DNA of 39,213 nt, taken from the NCBI GenBank assembly GCA_021156325.1, contig JAJNDI010000008.1, forward strand, positions 1-39,213, given 5' to 3'. Below the pieces are notes generated by a model. It was not told the origin of the DNA, did no database searches, and worked only from the letters and a program-made list of their open reading frames with translations. This stretch comes from Gammaproteobacteria bacterium. Its GTDB lineage: Bacteria > Pseudomonadota > Gammaproteobacteria > JAJFKG01. Below are positions 24,441 through 32,340 of this stretch, piece by piece. Every line of letters starts with the position of its first letter. Within the stretch, counting starts at the first letter, position 1. The translations under genes were made by a program, and so were the position numbers.

Positions 24441-25238
24441 ATGGGTAGATTACGGTCATTGCTTCTTTGCACAGCTTTGCTGATGAGCGTACAGGGCTTC
24501 AGCCCTGTTTTAGCAGCACAAGCAACGCCGCAGACAAAACCGCTTGGGGAGAATGAGCCTACTCCCGATCCCTTATCTTCCTACAATCGTGGTGCTTACC
24601 GCTTTAACAAACAATTGGATAATATTCTCATAAAACCCTTAGCCGAGATTTACATTAATTTAACGCCCGAGATTATTCGTACTGGAATCACTAACTTCTT
24701 TAGTAACCTAAATGATATTCCCGTCATTATTAATGGTGTCTTGCAAGGTAAAGGAGGCCAGGCAACACAAGATACAGGCCGCCTTTTGCTAAATACCACA
24801 GTGGGTATCGGAGGTTTATTCGATCCTGCCACTTCAATTGGTTTAGAAAAACATGAAGAAGATTTCGGTTTAACGTTAGCGCATTGGGGTTGGGAAGACT
24901 CTTCTTATTTTGTGATCCCTGTTTTAGGACCTAGTACAATACGAGATGCTATTGCCTTTATTCCTAATTATTTTATGACCGTTTGGCCTTATGTATACTT
25001 TGCCTATCCGCATGGCTACAGTTATGCTGGAGAAAGCTTGGCCTATCTCAACGTACGTGCCAATTTCTTAAAATCCGACCCTGCTCTGGATACTGCATCG
25101 ATTGATCCTTACGTTACCTTACGCGATGTCTACCTCCAAAAACGGGCAGCAGAGATCCGCAATGAGTTTGGAATGGATGCTGATGATACGCATGGTGGGA
25201 CAAGCAGCCAGGGTGGAGAAGACCTTTACGTGGAATAG
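24441..25238 (+). CDS. mlaA: MlaA/VacJ-family outer-membrane lipid-asymmetry protein, no lipobox
   Basis: MlaA sits in the outer membrane and hands misplaced phospholipids to the Mla pathway. The 265-residue protein has the family core: DPLSSYNRGAYRFNKQLDN near residue 43-61, FFSNLNDIPVIINGVLQGKG, the GRLLLNTTVGIGGLFDPA segment, EDFGLTLAHWGW, SYFVIPVLGPSTIRDA and DPYVTLRDVYLQKR. The N-terminus is a signal sequence (LLLCTALLMSVQGFSPVLAA) without a lipobox Cys at the cleavage site, unlike the lipoprotein of E. coli, so it is probably cut by signal peptidase I and not lipidated. Its ribosome site is AAGGA upstream. No other mla gene is adjacent. Confidence 0.9.
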   Translation: MGRLRSLLLCTALLMSVQGFSPVLAAQATPQTKPLGENEPTPDPLSSYNRGAYRFNKQLDNILIKPLAEIYINLTPEIIRTGITNFFSNLNDIPVIINGVLQGKGGQATQDTGRLLLNTTVGIGGLFDPATSIGLEKHEEDFGLTLAHWGWEDSSYFVIPVLGPSTIRDAIAFIPNYFMTVWPYVYFAYPHGYSYAGESLAYLNVRANFLKSDPALDTASIDPYVTLRDVYLQKRAAEIRNEFGMDADDTHGGTSSQGGEDLYVE

Positions 25239-25304
25239 CCCTGCTCTTGGGGTTGAGGTAAACTGTCTTTTTAGAGACAGACTCGGGTATTGGAATAAAA
25301 AAGA

Positions 25305-25808
25305 ATGTCCACCATTGCACTCATTGCTGCCGTTGCCAAAAACGGCGTCATCGGCAAAAACCAACAGATCCCCTGGCATTTACCGGCCGATCTGCGTCAT
25401 TTTAAACATCTCACCTGGGGAAAAACCGTTATCATGGGACGGCATACCTTTGAATCTTTAGGAAAACCCCTGGCAAATCGAAACAATATCGTATTAACAC
25501 GAGATCCTCACTGGGTTGCTGATGATATTCAAGCGGTAAAAGATTTAAAAACCGCTTTATCTATTGCCAAGAAGGAAACGGATAAAGAAGAAATTTTCAT
25601 TATCGGCGGCAGTCATTTATATGCAGAAGCTTTGCCGCTTGCAAGCCGCTTGTATCTTACTCATGTGGAAGCCACTGTCGAAGGGGATACGTATTTTCCA
25701 GAATGGCACAAAGAAGAATGGCGGGAGATACAACATGAAGAATATCCTGCTGACTCAAAACACCCTTTTGCTTATTGTTTTTCGGTGTACGAAAGGCGCT
25801 CCAGTTAA
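25305..25808 (+). CDS. folA: Dihydrofolate reductase
   Basis: FolA reduces dihydrofolate with NADPH. The 167-residue protein shows the standard DHFR features: ALIAAVAKNGVIGKNQQIPW with the Trp of the active site, LPADLRHFKHLTWGKTVIMG with the catalytic Asp and substrate Phe, RHTFESLGKPLANRNNIVL, IFIIGGSHLYAEAL (NADPH-binding GG) and YLTHVEATVEGDTYFP. Nothing is missing. It follows the mlaA-like gene by 66 bases and could be cotranscribed. A short stem CTGTCT-TTTTAG-AGACAG lies in that gap around 25263-25280. The other folate gene in the window, folB, is 17 kb away. Confidence 0.96.
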   Translation: MSTIALIAAVAKNGVIGKNQQIPWHLPADLRHFKHLTWGKTVIMGRHTFESLGKPLANRNNIVLTRDPHWVADDIQAVKDLKTALSIAKKETDKEEIFIIGGSHLYAEALPLASRLYLTHVEATVEGDTYFPEWHKEEWREIQHEEYPADSKHPFAYCFSVYERRSS

Positions 25809-25873
25809 AAGACTTGCACCAATCCTTAGTTGAGCTGCTGCATTGGGTGAGAGCCGAATGGATTTTTTTTCAG

Positions 25874-25898
25874 AAATCTAAAGTGTGGCTTTAGATTT
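25874..25898 (+). terminator. AT-rich stem-loop after folA
   Basis: AAATCTAAAG (25874-25883) and CTTTAGATTT (25889-25898) form a perfect 10-bp stem with a TGTGG loop, followed by TTGGTTAATTTTT. It lies 66 bases after the folA stop and 13 bases before the next start. It may be a weak terminator or a leader structure of the ATPase gene. Confidence 0.45.
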
Positions 25899-25911
25899 TT
25901 GGTTAATTTTT

Positions 25912-27057
25912 ATGTACTTGAAACGACTTTTAGATATAAAACAACTACTTACGAAAAAATCCCATTTTCTTTTCGGCCCCAGGGCTACGGGAAAATCTTC
26001 CTTGATCCGGCATGAATTGAGCCATGAAGCGCTTATCATCGATTTGCTTCATTCAGAGCAATATCTACGATTACTCGACAACCCGAGCCAATTAGAAGCC
26101 ATGATAGCGGTTAACCCAAAACCCTATATCGTCATTGATGAAATACAGCGGATCCCGGTTTTGTTAAATGAAGTTCATCGATTGATTGAAGACAAACAAT
26201 GGCGCTTCTTATTAACCGGCAGCAGTGCCCGTCAATTAAAGCATCAGGGAGTTAATTTATTAGCAGGACGCGCACGTCAAGCCGCCCTCTTCCCTCTGAC
26301 TTACCACGAATTGCCTAATTTTAATTTACAGCACTATTTACAATATGGCGGGCTGCCTATGGTTACCTTAAGCGAAGAACCCCAAGAAGATTTAGAGGCT
26401 TATGTTCATACTTATCTCGAAGAAGAAATAAAAGCAGAAGCGTTGGTTCAAAAACTTCCCTCCTTTAGTCGTTTTCTACAATTATCAGCAATAACCAGCG
26501 GCAGCACTTTGAACTATTCAGCGATTGCTTCTGATGCAGGCGTCAGCAGCGTAACTTTACGAGAGTATTATCAAATTTTAGAAGACACCTTTTTAGGATT
26601 TACCCTGGTACCATGGCAACATTCCCTCAAACGTAAAGCCATAGCCACTGCCCGCTTTTATTATTTTGATACCGGCGTTAAAAACCGCCTTGCCAAAATT
26701 GATCTTATCCCGGAAGCAAGTGATTTATTTGAACAGGCATTTGAACATTTTATTGCAATGGAACTGCGTGCTTATCTTAGTTACACCAGAAAAAATATTC
26801 CTTTATTTTTTTGGCGGACACAGGATGGATACGAAGTAGATTTCATTATTGGAGATAAAATTGCAATCGAAGTCAAAGCAGCAAAGAAAATTTCGAGAAA
26901 ACACCTCAAAGGATTAACCGAATTGATACAAGAAAACAAAATAGAAAAATATTATTTAATCAGTCAAGATCCCATAGCTCGAAAAGAAGATGGAATTACT
27001 ATACTCCCGTGGGAAACCTTTATAAAACAATTATGGGATGGAAATGTAGTGCAATGA
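25912..27057 (+). CDS. AAA+ ATPase with DUF4143 domain
   Basis: A 381-residue ATPase of the AAA_14/DUF4143 group. Walker A is GPRATGKS at 22-29, Walker B YIVIDEIQR around 72-80, and sensor LLTGSSARQLK near 100. The middle has GGLPMV and a winged-helix-like LNYSAIASDAGVSSVTLREYY, and the C-terminal DUF4143 part contains YYFDTGVKNRL and a restriction-endonuclease-like EVDFIIGDKIAIEVKAAKK, with D-x(n)-E-x-K spacing. Such proteins are widespread, often in variable regions, and their function is unknown; some are linked by others to toxin-antitoxin or defence contexts. The ATG at 25912 has no evident ribosome-binding site, so expression may be low. No obvious partner lies next to it. Confidence 0.88.
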   Translation: MYLKRLLDIKQLLTKKSHFLFGPRATGKSSLIRHELSHEALIIDLLHSEQYLRLLDNPSQLEAMIAVNPKPYIVIDEIQRIPVLLNEVHRLIEDKQWRFLLTGSSARQLKHQGVNLLAGRARQAALFPLTYHELPNFNLQHYLQYGGLPMVTLSEEPQEDLEAYVHTYLEEEIKAEALVQKLPSFSRFLQLSAITSGSTLNYSAIASDAGVSSVTLREYYQILEDTFLGFTLVPWQHSLKRKAIATARFYYFDTGVKNRLAKIDLIPEASDLFEQAFEHFIAMELRAYLSYTRKNIPLFFWRTQDGYEVDFIIGDKIAIEVKAAKKISRKHLKGLTELIQENKIEKYYLISQDPIARKEDGITILPWETFIKQLWDGNVVQ

Positions 27058-27156
27058 TTTTATTTATTTCGTCAATTCAAAACTCAATTGATATGTGCTT
27101 GACTTTATTGTCATTTGGCTTTAACTCTACCTTGACAAACAACAGCTTAATATAAA

Positions 27157-27414
27157 CTAATGAATGGTCTTGCCTTTTAACAAGTAATGCAGCAGTACGC
27201 AGCGGGTAATGTGTTCGCCTTTAAATAAACCATAGCGATCACCAAACACTTCTGACAATTCTAACATCCACGCTGGTGAACTATATTCCAGCGCGCACTC
27301 CACACCAATCAGGAGCTTTGGCATCGGCAGGCTTTCACCATCGGGCAATAAATCAATATGTTTTTTGATAACCGCTTCAGCAATCGCCAGGTCTTCTTGT
27401 GCTAATAATTGCAT
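27157..27414 (-). CDS. Small hypothetical protein after the MFS pair
   Basis: An 85-residue protein that I do not recognise. The ATG at 27414 has an excellent ribosome-binding site (GGGAGGGAAAAGCC before it), which supports it as real. It is soluble, begins with a helix (MQLLAQEDLAIAEAVIKKHI), has two Cys (VECALEY and RCVLLHYLL) and ends in a short hydrophobic helix followed by KGKTIH. It begins 62 bases after the stop of the downstream MFS gene on the same strand, so it is probably the last gene of the MFS operon. No domain or motif gives a role. Confidence 0.65.
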   Translation of the reverse strand: MQLLAQEDLAIAEAVIKKHIDLLPDGESLPMPKLLIGVECALEYSSPAWMLELSEVFGDRYGLFKGEHITRCVLLHYLLKGKTIH

Positions 27415-27475
27415 GGCTTTTCCCTCCCTATTTTCTATTTTACTGCTATTTGGGAGTTCTGGCAAAAATTCAATA

Positions 27476-28789
27476 CTAAACGTTGTCTCTCAGACGGCAA
27501 AACGTCTCCCGCACCAATAAAGCGGCTATTAAGGATACTACACACGCTATGGGCATGATCAAACAAGCGATGTCAAAACTGGTTTTAGAATAAACCCGCA
27601 TGCCTTCTACCACCAAACCATCCCACTTCCAATCCATCAAGCGGCCAAACCAATATTGAAATATGCCGCCAGCACTGATGCAAGAAAGTGAAACAACGCT
27701 CACTGCTGTTGCCGTTAAAAAAAGAGGATTACTTTCTGCAACTGTCGGATAAGAAATAATTTGCGCACTGGAAATGACACCAATAGCTAAAAATAAAAAT
27801 AACAGCGCTTGGAAACCAAGATGAGGAATATATAAAGTGGCACAGATAAATAATAAAGTGAATGCAGCACCCGCTATCATCGGCATTCTGCGTAACCCTA
27901 ATCGGTCGGATAGCCATCCTGCTAAGGGTGAACCAACAATAGTGCCTAAAAACAACATGGAAGTTACCACTGAAGCGTGCGTAGGGGATAAATGACGCAC
28001 CGTTGTTAAATAAGGCATTCCCCACACCGCACCCAGCAAGAAAATAGGTAAATTTAATAAAGCCGTATAAATACCGCAAGCCCAATTCTGCCGGTTAATA
28101 AAAGCTAATTTCAGAGTGCGTAAAAATCCAAGCTGCCGCTGATTGTTTTTTTGTTCACGATAGAGTTTGGCAAGATTAGCCGGATAATCTTTAATAAGAA
28201 GAGCAATCAAAATTAAAAATAATACGCCGGCAGACGCATTGAAGACAAGCGCATGACGCCAACCGACATGAGCCACCAATAAAGTCATCGGCGTTTGTGC
28301 CACCATGCCGCCCAGCATCCCCATGGTAACAATAAAACCGGCTGCCAATGCCATTTTACGTTCAGGCAGCCAGCGTGAAGCCAGGCGAATACAGCTTAAG
28401 AAACAAAAAGCACTGCCGATCCCCGTTAAGAAACGCGCCGTTTCTGCCATCACAAAACTGGTGGATAAGGCAAATAAATAGGTACCAAAAACACAAACGC
28501 CCATAGTAACCAGCACCAGTTTACGCACCGAGAATCTGTCAAGCAAAATCCCTGCGGGAAATAGAAATAAAACGTTTGAGAGGAAATATATCGCTGATAA
28601 TTTACCTAAACGCGTCGCATCGACTTGAAAAGTTGCAATTAATTGCGCATCCAGCGCATTAAACATATTGAGCTGGACAAATTCATAAAAGAAAAACAAA
28701 CTGCAGGTAAACACGATGACCCATGCTTTTGCTCCAAATTCAACAGAATAACGTTGTTGATCAAAGGTCATGGCTGCGGGTGTACTCAT
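27476..28789 (-). CDS. MFS transporter (second of a tandem pair)
   Basis: A 437-residue major facilitator with about twelve membrane helices. The first helix has FFFYEFVQLNMFNAL; the loop between helices 2 and 3 has the MFS A-motif form AGILLDRFSVRKLV, repeated in the second half as AGWLSDRLGLRRM. The type is common in Legionella and Coxiella, where related carriers (the Pht group) import amino acids or nucleosides; the substrate here is unknown. The ATG at 28789 has GAGGAG upstream and lies 29 bases inside the preceding MFS gene, so the pair is translationally coupled. The two proteins are clearly paralogous, motif by motif (for example IGSAFCFLSCIRLASRW versus IGNAFSFLSCIRLAARW). Confidence 0.9.
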   Translation of the reverse strand: MSTPAAMTFDQQRYSVEFGAKAWVIVFTCSLFFFYEFVQLNMFNALDAQLIATFQVDATRLGKLSAIYFLSNVLFLFPAGILLDRFSVRKLVLVTMGVCVFGTYLFALSTSFVMAETARFLTGIGSAFCFLSCIRLASRWLPERKMALAAGFIVTMGMLGGMVAQTPMTLLVAHVGWRHALVFNASAGVLFLILIALLIKDYPANLAKLYREQKNNQRQLGFLRTLKLAFINRQNWACGIYTALLNLPIFLLGAVWGMPYLTTVRHLSPTHASVVTSMLFLGTIVGSPLAGWLSDRLGLRRMPMIAGAAFTLLFICATLYIPHLGFQALLFLFLAIGVISSAQIISYPTVAESNPLFLTATAVSVVSLSCISAGGIFQYWFGRLMDWKWDGLVVEGMRVYSKTSFDIACLIMPIACVVSLIAALLVRETFCRLRDNV

Positions 28790-30119
28790 GTTGTAGCTCC
28801 TCTAAAGTCTCTGAATGGCAGTGGGTTTCTCGCAAAAACAATGTAACGATAAAGCTGATAATAAATCCGATGGGGATCAATAAAAAGGCCAGGCGATAAT
28901 CAGCAAGACTGTAAAATGGAACGTCATTAACCATCGTACCGTCCCAATGCAGATCCATTAAAATACCGCACACGGGTTGGAAAATAGCATAGCCGCTCAT
29001 GATAATGACAGAAGCTAATCCTACACTGGAGCCCGTCAATACAAGCGGATTACTTTCCGCCACAAGAGGATAAGCCAGCACTTGAGTACTGGTTACAAAT
29101 CCCACCAGGAAAAACAGCAATGTTAACGACATAAGGGATAAATGAGGCACATATAAAACCACTAAAACCAAAGCAATAGAGATCACAGCCCCCGCCCTCA
29201 TGGGGCGCACACGTTCTGCAATTCTGTCGGAAAACCAACCCATCACTGGAGAGCCTATAATAGTCCCTAAAAACAAAGTCGATATTATCCAGGATGCTTC
29301 TTCTTCCGTAACCCCGCGAACTTGATGAAGATAAGAAGCGCCATAAATAGCACCGAACAATACTAACGGTAAATTCATGAGATTAGTATAAAGGCCGCCT
29401 AACCAATTTTGTCTATTTTGGAGAGCCAAACCAATGCTTTTCCAAAAGCCAATCGACTGCAAAATTTGTTTGTCGCTATGATGGGCTGTTTTCCCATCGG
29501 CCGAGGGATAATCCCGTATAAACACCATAATTAACAGTAAAAATACCAATCCCAATGCAGCATTCAGTAATAAAGCATGGCGCCATCCGAAGGCTTGAAC
29601 AGCCAATGTTAACGGTGTTTGAGCTGACATGCCTCCTACCATCGCAATCGTGACAATGACTCCTACTGCCAATGCCAGGCGTGTGGGAGGAAACCACCGG
29701 GCAGCCAAGCGAATACAACTCAAGAAGGAAAAAGCATTTCCAATCCCGCTTAAGAAGCGAAATAAAAAGGCGGTTTGCAACGACTCTGAAACAGCAAACC
29801 CCGCGGTGGTTAAGACACATAAACTCATGGCAATAAGGATGATTTTACGGGTAGAGAATCTGTCGAGTAATAAGCCGGCTGGAAATAAAAACAAGACATC
29901 TGCCCAGAAATAACCGGCTGACAATATACCCAAGCGGGACGCCGTGACATGAAAACTGCTTTCAAGGCTTGGCGCAATGGTATTGAACATATTGGCAAGC
30001 AAGAACTCATAGAAAAAAAAGAGTGAAGAAACAAAACAAATGACCCAGGCAAACCACGATCCCGTTTGGGTACGGGACTCGGCCTGCTGACTTAATACGG
30101 CGCTTTCTATTGATGACAT
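28761..30119 (-). CDS. MFS transporter (first of a tandem pair)
   Basis: A 452-residue twelve-helix major facilitator, paralogue of the carrier encoded just downstream. Matching landmarks are FFFYEFLLANMFNTIAPSL, AGLLLDRFSTRKIILIAM, IGNAFSFLSCIRLAARWFPP, GGMSAQTPLTL and MGWFSDRIAERVRPM. The C-terminal tail is longer and polar (ETHCHSETLEELQHEYTRS). The ATG has AGGGG at proper spacing. Foldback element B fills the sequence upstream, so the promoter must lie within or beside it. The tandem duplication with overlapping reading frames suggests a heterodimer or two related substrates; neither can be shown from sequence. Confidence 0.9.
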   Translation of the reverse strand: MSSIESAVLSQQAESRTQTGSWFAWVICFVSSLFFFYEFLLANMFNTIAPSLESSFHVTASRLGILSAGYFWADVLFLFPAGLLLDRFSTRKIILIAMSLCVLTTAGFAVSESLQTAFLFRFLSGIGNAFSFLSCIRLAARWFPPTRLALAVGVIVTIAMVGGMSAQTPLTLAVQAFGWRHALLLNAALGLVFLLLIMVFIRDYPSADGKTAHHSDKQILQSIGFWKSIGLALQNRQNWLGGLYTNLMNLPLVLFGAIYGASYLHQVRGVTEEEASWIISTLFLGTIIGSPVMGWFSDRIAERVRPMRAGAVISIALVLVVLYVPHLSLMSLTLLFFLVGFVTSTQVLAYPLVAESNPLVLTGSSVGLASVIIMSGYAIFQPVCGILMDLHWDGTMVNDVPFYSLADYRLAFLLIPIGFIISFIVTLFLRETHCHSETLEELQHEYTRSHDL

Positions 30120-30148
30120 GGTAATACCCCTGTTTCGATCAATGCTTA

Positions 30149-30292
30149 GAACTTATTCAGATTCTCTACTATGTGGGGTAAGAAGGCTTGATTCTCTGCG
30201 ATTCGTTGCTCACATATAGTCAAATATGCTGCGCTACGATTCTCGACAATCAAGCCTTTTTCCTCCCACCTAGCGAGACTTTGAACAAGTTC
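30149..30292. repeat. 144-bp foldback element, copy B
   Basis: It is the same length as copy A and aligns with it without gaps at roughly 62% identity by hand count. Its ends, GAACTTATTCAGATTCTC and GAGACTTTGAACAAGTTC, differ from those of A but pair with each other (three mismatches); the inner arms GGCTTGATT and AATCAAGCC likewise. Blocks shared with A are CTACTATG, TTGATT.TCTGCG, TGCTCACATAT, CTCGACAATCAA and CCTAGCG. The flanks are TA on the left and TT on the right. It lies upstream of the first MFS gene. Confidence 0.8.
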
Positions 30293-30340
30293 TTAAGGAT
30301 TCAGCGGGGTGGATTGTACCATGGTTTTTGACAAAAAGGG

Positions 30341-30375
30341 TATTTCACCCCCCTTTGAAAAAAGGGGAATTTATT
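30341..30375 (-). repeat. GC-rich repeat, half copy 3
   Basis: Only the constant hairpin is present, read on the minus strand as CCCCTTTTTTCAAAGGGGGG then TGAAATA. The variable hairpin and outer C-run seen in the other copies are missing. It lies directly after the yheS stop (30386) and could help end its transcript. Confidence 0.55.
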
Positions 30376-30385
30376 TAATCCCATT

Positions 30386-32248
30386 TTATAACCCATCCGC
30401 CAGCCCTTGGGCGTATAGCCAATCGCTTTCCGCCTTTTCACGGGCATTTTTCACTTGAGTGAGGGATTCTGTTAACTTTTTCGATTCATCCCCCGATTGC
30501 AGCCCCGCCTGATATAAGGCGCTTAGCCGGGTTTCAATCAACTCCATCTCCCGCGTTAATTTTTCAAGCTTCTTCTCAAGCAATGATTGCTCTTTTTGCA
30601 ATTCTTGCCGAATTTGATCGGGTGTTTTACCGTCTGCATCTGCCGGCAATTTCACAGGGGTATTTTCGGGTTTCACAATATGTTGCTTTGCCATCCATTG
30701 GTAATAAGCCTCTACATCCCCATCAAAACGCCGCACTTCTCCCTGATAAATCAAGAGAAAATCATCGACTGCTGACGATAACAAATACCGGTCATGCGAA
30801 CATAAGATCATGGCCCCTTCAAAATCCTGCAAGGCCAGGCTCAAGGCATTTCGCATCGCCATATCGAGATGGTTAGTGGGTTCATCCAATAGCAAAATCT
30901 GCGGCTTTGCCCATACCAATAAGGCTAAAGCCACTCGGGCTTTTTCGCCTCCCGAAAAAGGAGCCACTTTGGCAGTGGCCATCTCGCCTGCAAACCCAAA
31001 ACCACCTAGAAAATTGCGTAACATTTGGGGCGTGGCTTTATTATCTATCACTTGCAAATGATCTAATGGCGATTTATCAGCTTGTAAATATTCCAATTGA
31101 TGTTGAGCGTAATAACCTACTTTAACCCCGTTAGCCAATAGAAATGTGCCCGCTTGCGGTTTTAATTCACCCGCTAACAGTTTGATAAAGGTAGATTTAC
31201 CCGCCCCGTTTGGCCCTAATAAACCAATGCGCTCTTTAGGCGCTAATCCCCAGCAAAACGACTTCAATACTGTTCTATTGCCATACCCTGCAGAAACATC
31301 TTCTACGGTCAGAAGAGGATTGGGGCAATTGGGCACAGGCCGGAATTCAAATTGAAACGGAGATTCTACGGCTACAGCGCTCACAATTTCCATTTTAGCT
31401 AATGATTTCAAGCGGCTTTGCGCTTGTTTGGCTTTGGAGGCTTTGGCACGAAACCGATTCACAAAATCCATGGTATGTGCCACTTTCTTTTGCTGTTTTT
31501 CATAAGCTACTTGCTGCTGCGCAAGCTTTAAGGCACGTATTTTTTCAAATTGAGTATAGTTACCGCCATAAGAAAATAATTGTTGATTTTCCACATGAAC
31601 TATCCGATTGACAATACTGTCTAAAAATTCCCGATCGTGGGAAATCAAAATCAACGTGCCTTGATATTGCTGCAGCCATTTTTCAAGCCAAATGATAGCA
31701 TCCAGATCGAGGTGATTGGTCGGTTCATCTAATAATAAAAGATCAGATCGGCACATCAACGCCTGCGCCAGATTCAATCGAATACGCCAGCCGCCCGAAA
31801 AAGCCGAAACCGGTTGCGTCAATTCTGCCTGCGAAAAGCCCAAGCCCACCAATAAGCGGGAAGCACGGGCATTCGCCGTGTAACCATCGATATCGCCAAG
31901 CCTTGTGTGCAATTCAGCTAATCGTTCATAAGTTTGGGCTTTTTCAGCTTCTATAATAGCGGTTTCGATTTGCATTAAGTCCGCATCACCTGCCAGCACA
32001 TATTCCACAGCGGTTGCATCGGTTAAAGGCATTTCCTGCCGGACATGCGCAATAGAAAGATTAGGTTGTATGCTGACTTCACCGGCATCGGTGGTCATCT
32101 GACCCAGCAAGAGATTAAATAAAGTGGATTTACCAGAGCCATTAGCGCCTATCAAACCAATACGTTCTTTGGCAAAGAGGGTAATGTTTGCCTGATTAAA
32201 CAACGTTTTTTGTCCAAGGCGCAGGCTAATGTTTTGTAATGTAATCAT
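30386..32248 (-). CDS. yheS: ABC-F ATPase YheS
   Basis: A 620-residue ABC-F protein without membrane segments: two ABC domains joined by a helical linker. The first Walker A is GANGSGKST (34-42), the second GPNGAGKST; signatures are SGGWR and SGGEK; both Walker B motifs read LLLDEPTNHLD. The linker has KKVAHTMDFVNRFRAKASKA and the C-terminus is a charged coiled coil. Overall it follows the E. coli YheS pattern (RSDLLLLDEPTNHLDLDAII, QHQLEYLQADKSPLDHL). ABC-F proteins act on the ribosome E-site to relieve stalled translation. No ribosome-binding site is visible before the ATG. It lies in the minus-strand transporter block, flanked by repeat copies 3 and 4. Confidence 0.93.
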   Translation of the reverse strand: MITLQNISLRLGQKTLFNQANITLFAKERIGLIGANGSGKSTLFNLLLGQMTTDAGEVSIQPNLSIAHVRQEMPLTDATAVEYVLAGDADLMQIETAIIEAEKAQTYERLAELHTRLGDIDGYTANARASRLLVGLGFSQAELTQPVSAFSGGWRIRLNLAQALMCRSDLLLLDEPTNHLDLDAIIWLEKWLQQYQGTLILISHDREFLDSIVNRIVHVENQQLFSYGGNYTQFEKIRALKLAQQQVAYEKQQKKVAHTMDFVNRFRAKASKAKQAQSRLKSLAKMEIVSAVAVESPFQFEFRPVPNCPNPLLTVEDVSAGYGNRTVLKSFCWGLAPKERIGLLGPNGAGKSTFIKLLAGELKPQAGTFLLANGVKVGYYAQHQLEYLQADKSPLDHLQVIDNKATPQMLRNFLGGFGFAGEMATAKVAPFSGGEKARVALALLVWAKPQILLLDEPTNHLDMAMRNALSLALQDFEGAMILCSHDRYLLSSAVDDFLLIYQGEVRRFDGDVEAYYQWMAKQHIVKPENTPVKLPADADGKTPDQIRQELQKEQSLLEKKLEKLTREMELIETRLSALYQAGLQSGDESKKLTESLTQVKNAREKAESDWLYAQGLADGL

Positions 32249-32280
32249 TTTATAAATTCAAAAAAGTTAAGTTTAAGCAG

Positions 32281-32340
32281 TTAAAATCCCCCTGCCACAG
32301 TTACGCCGTGTCGGCCCCCTTTTTCAAAGGGGGGTAAAAA
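32281..32340 (+). repeat. GC-rich double-hairpin repeat, copy 4
   Basis: It reads TTAAAATCCCCC, a weakly paired core (CCACAGTTACGCCGTGTCGG), then CCCCCTTTTTCAAAGGGGGG and TAAAAA. Its right end abuts the stop codon of the ABC ATPase gene (32341), so on the minus strand the constant hairpin comes immediately after translation ends, separating that gene from yheS. Confidence 0.75.

Noticed and set aside
25263-25285. AGAGACAGACTC near folA resembling the end of foldback element A
   Set aside because: Only about nine bases match and no second arm or internal block follows, so it is probably chance.
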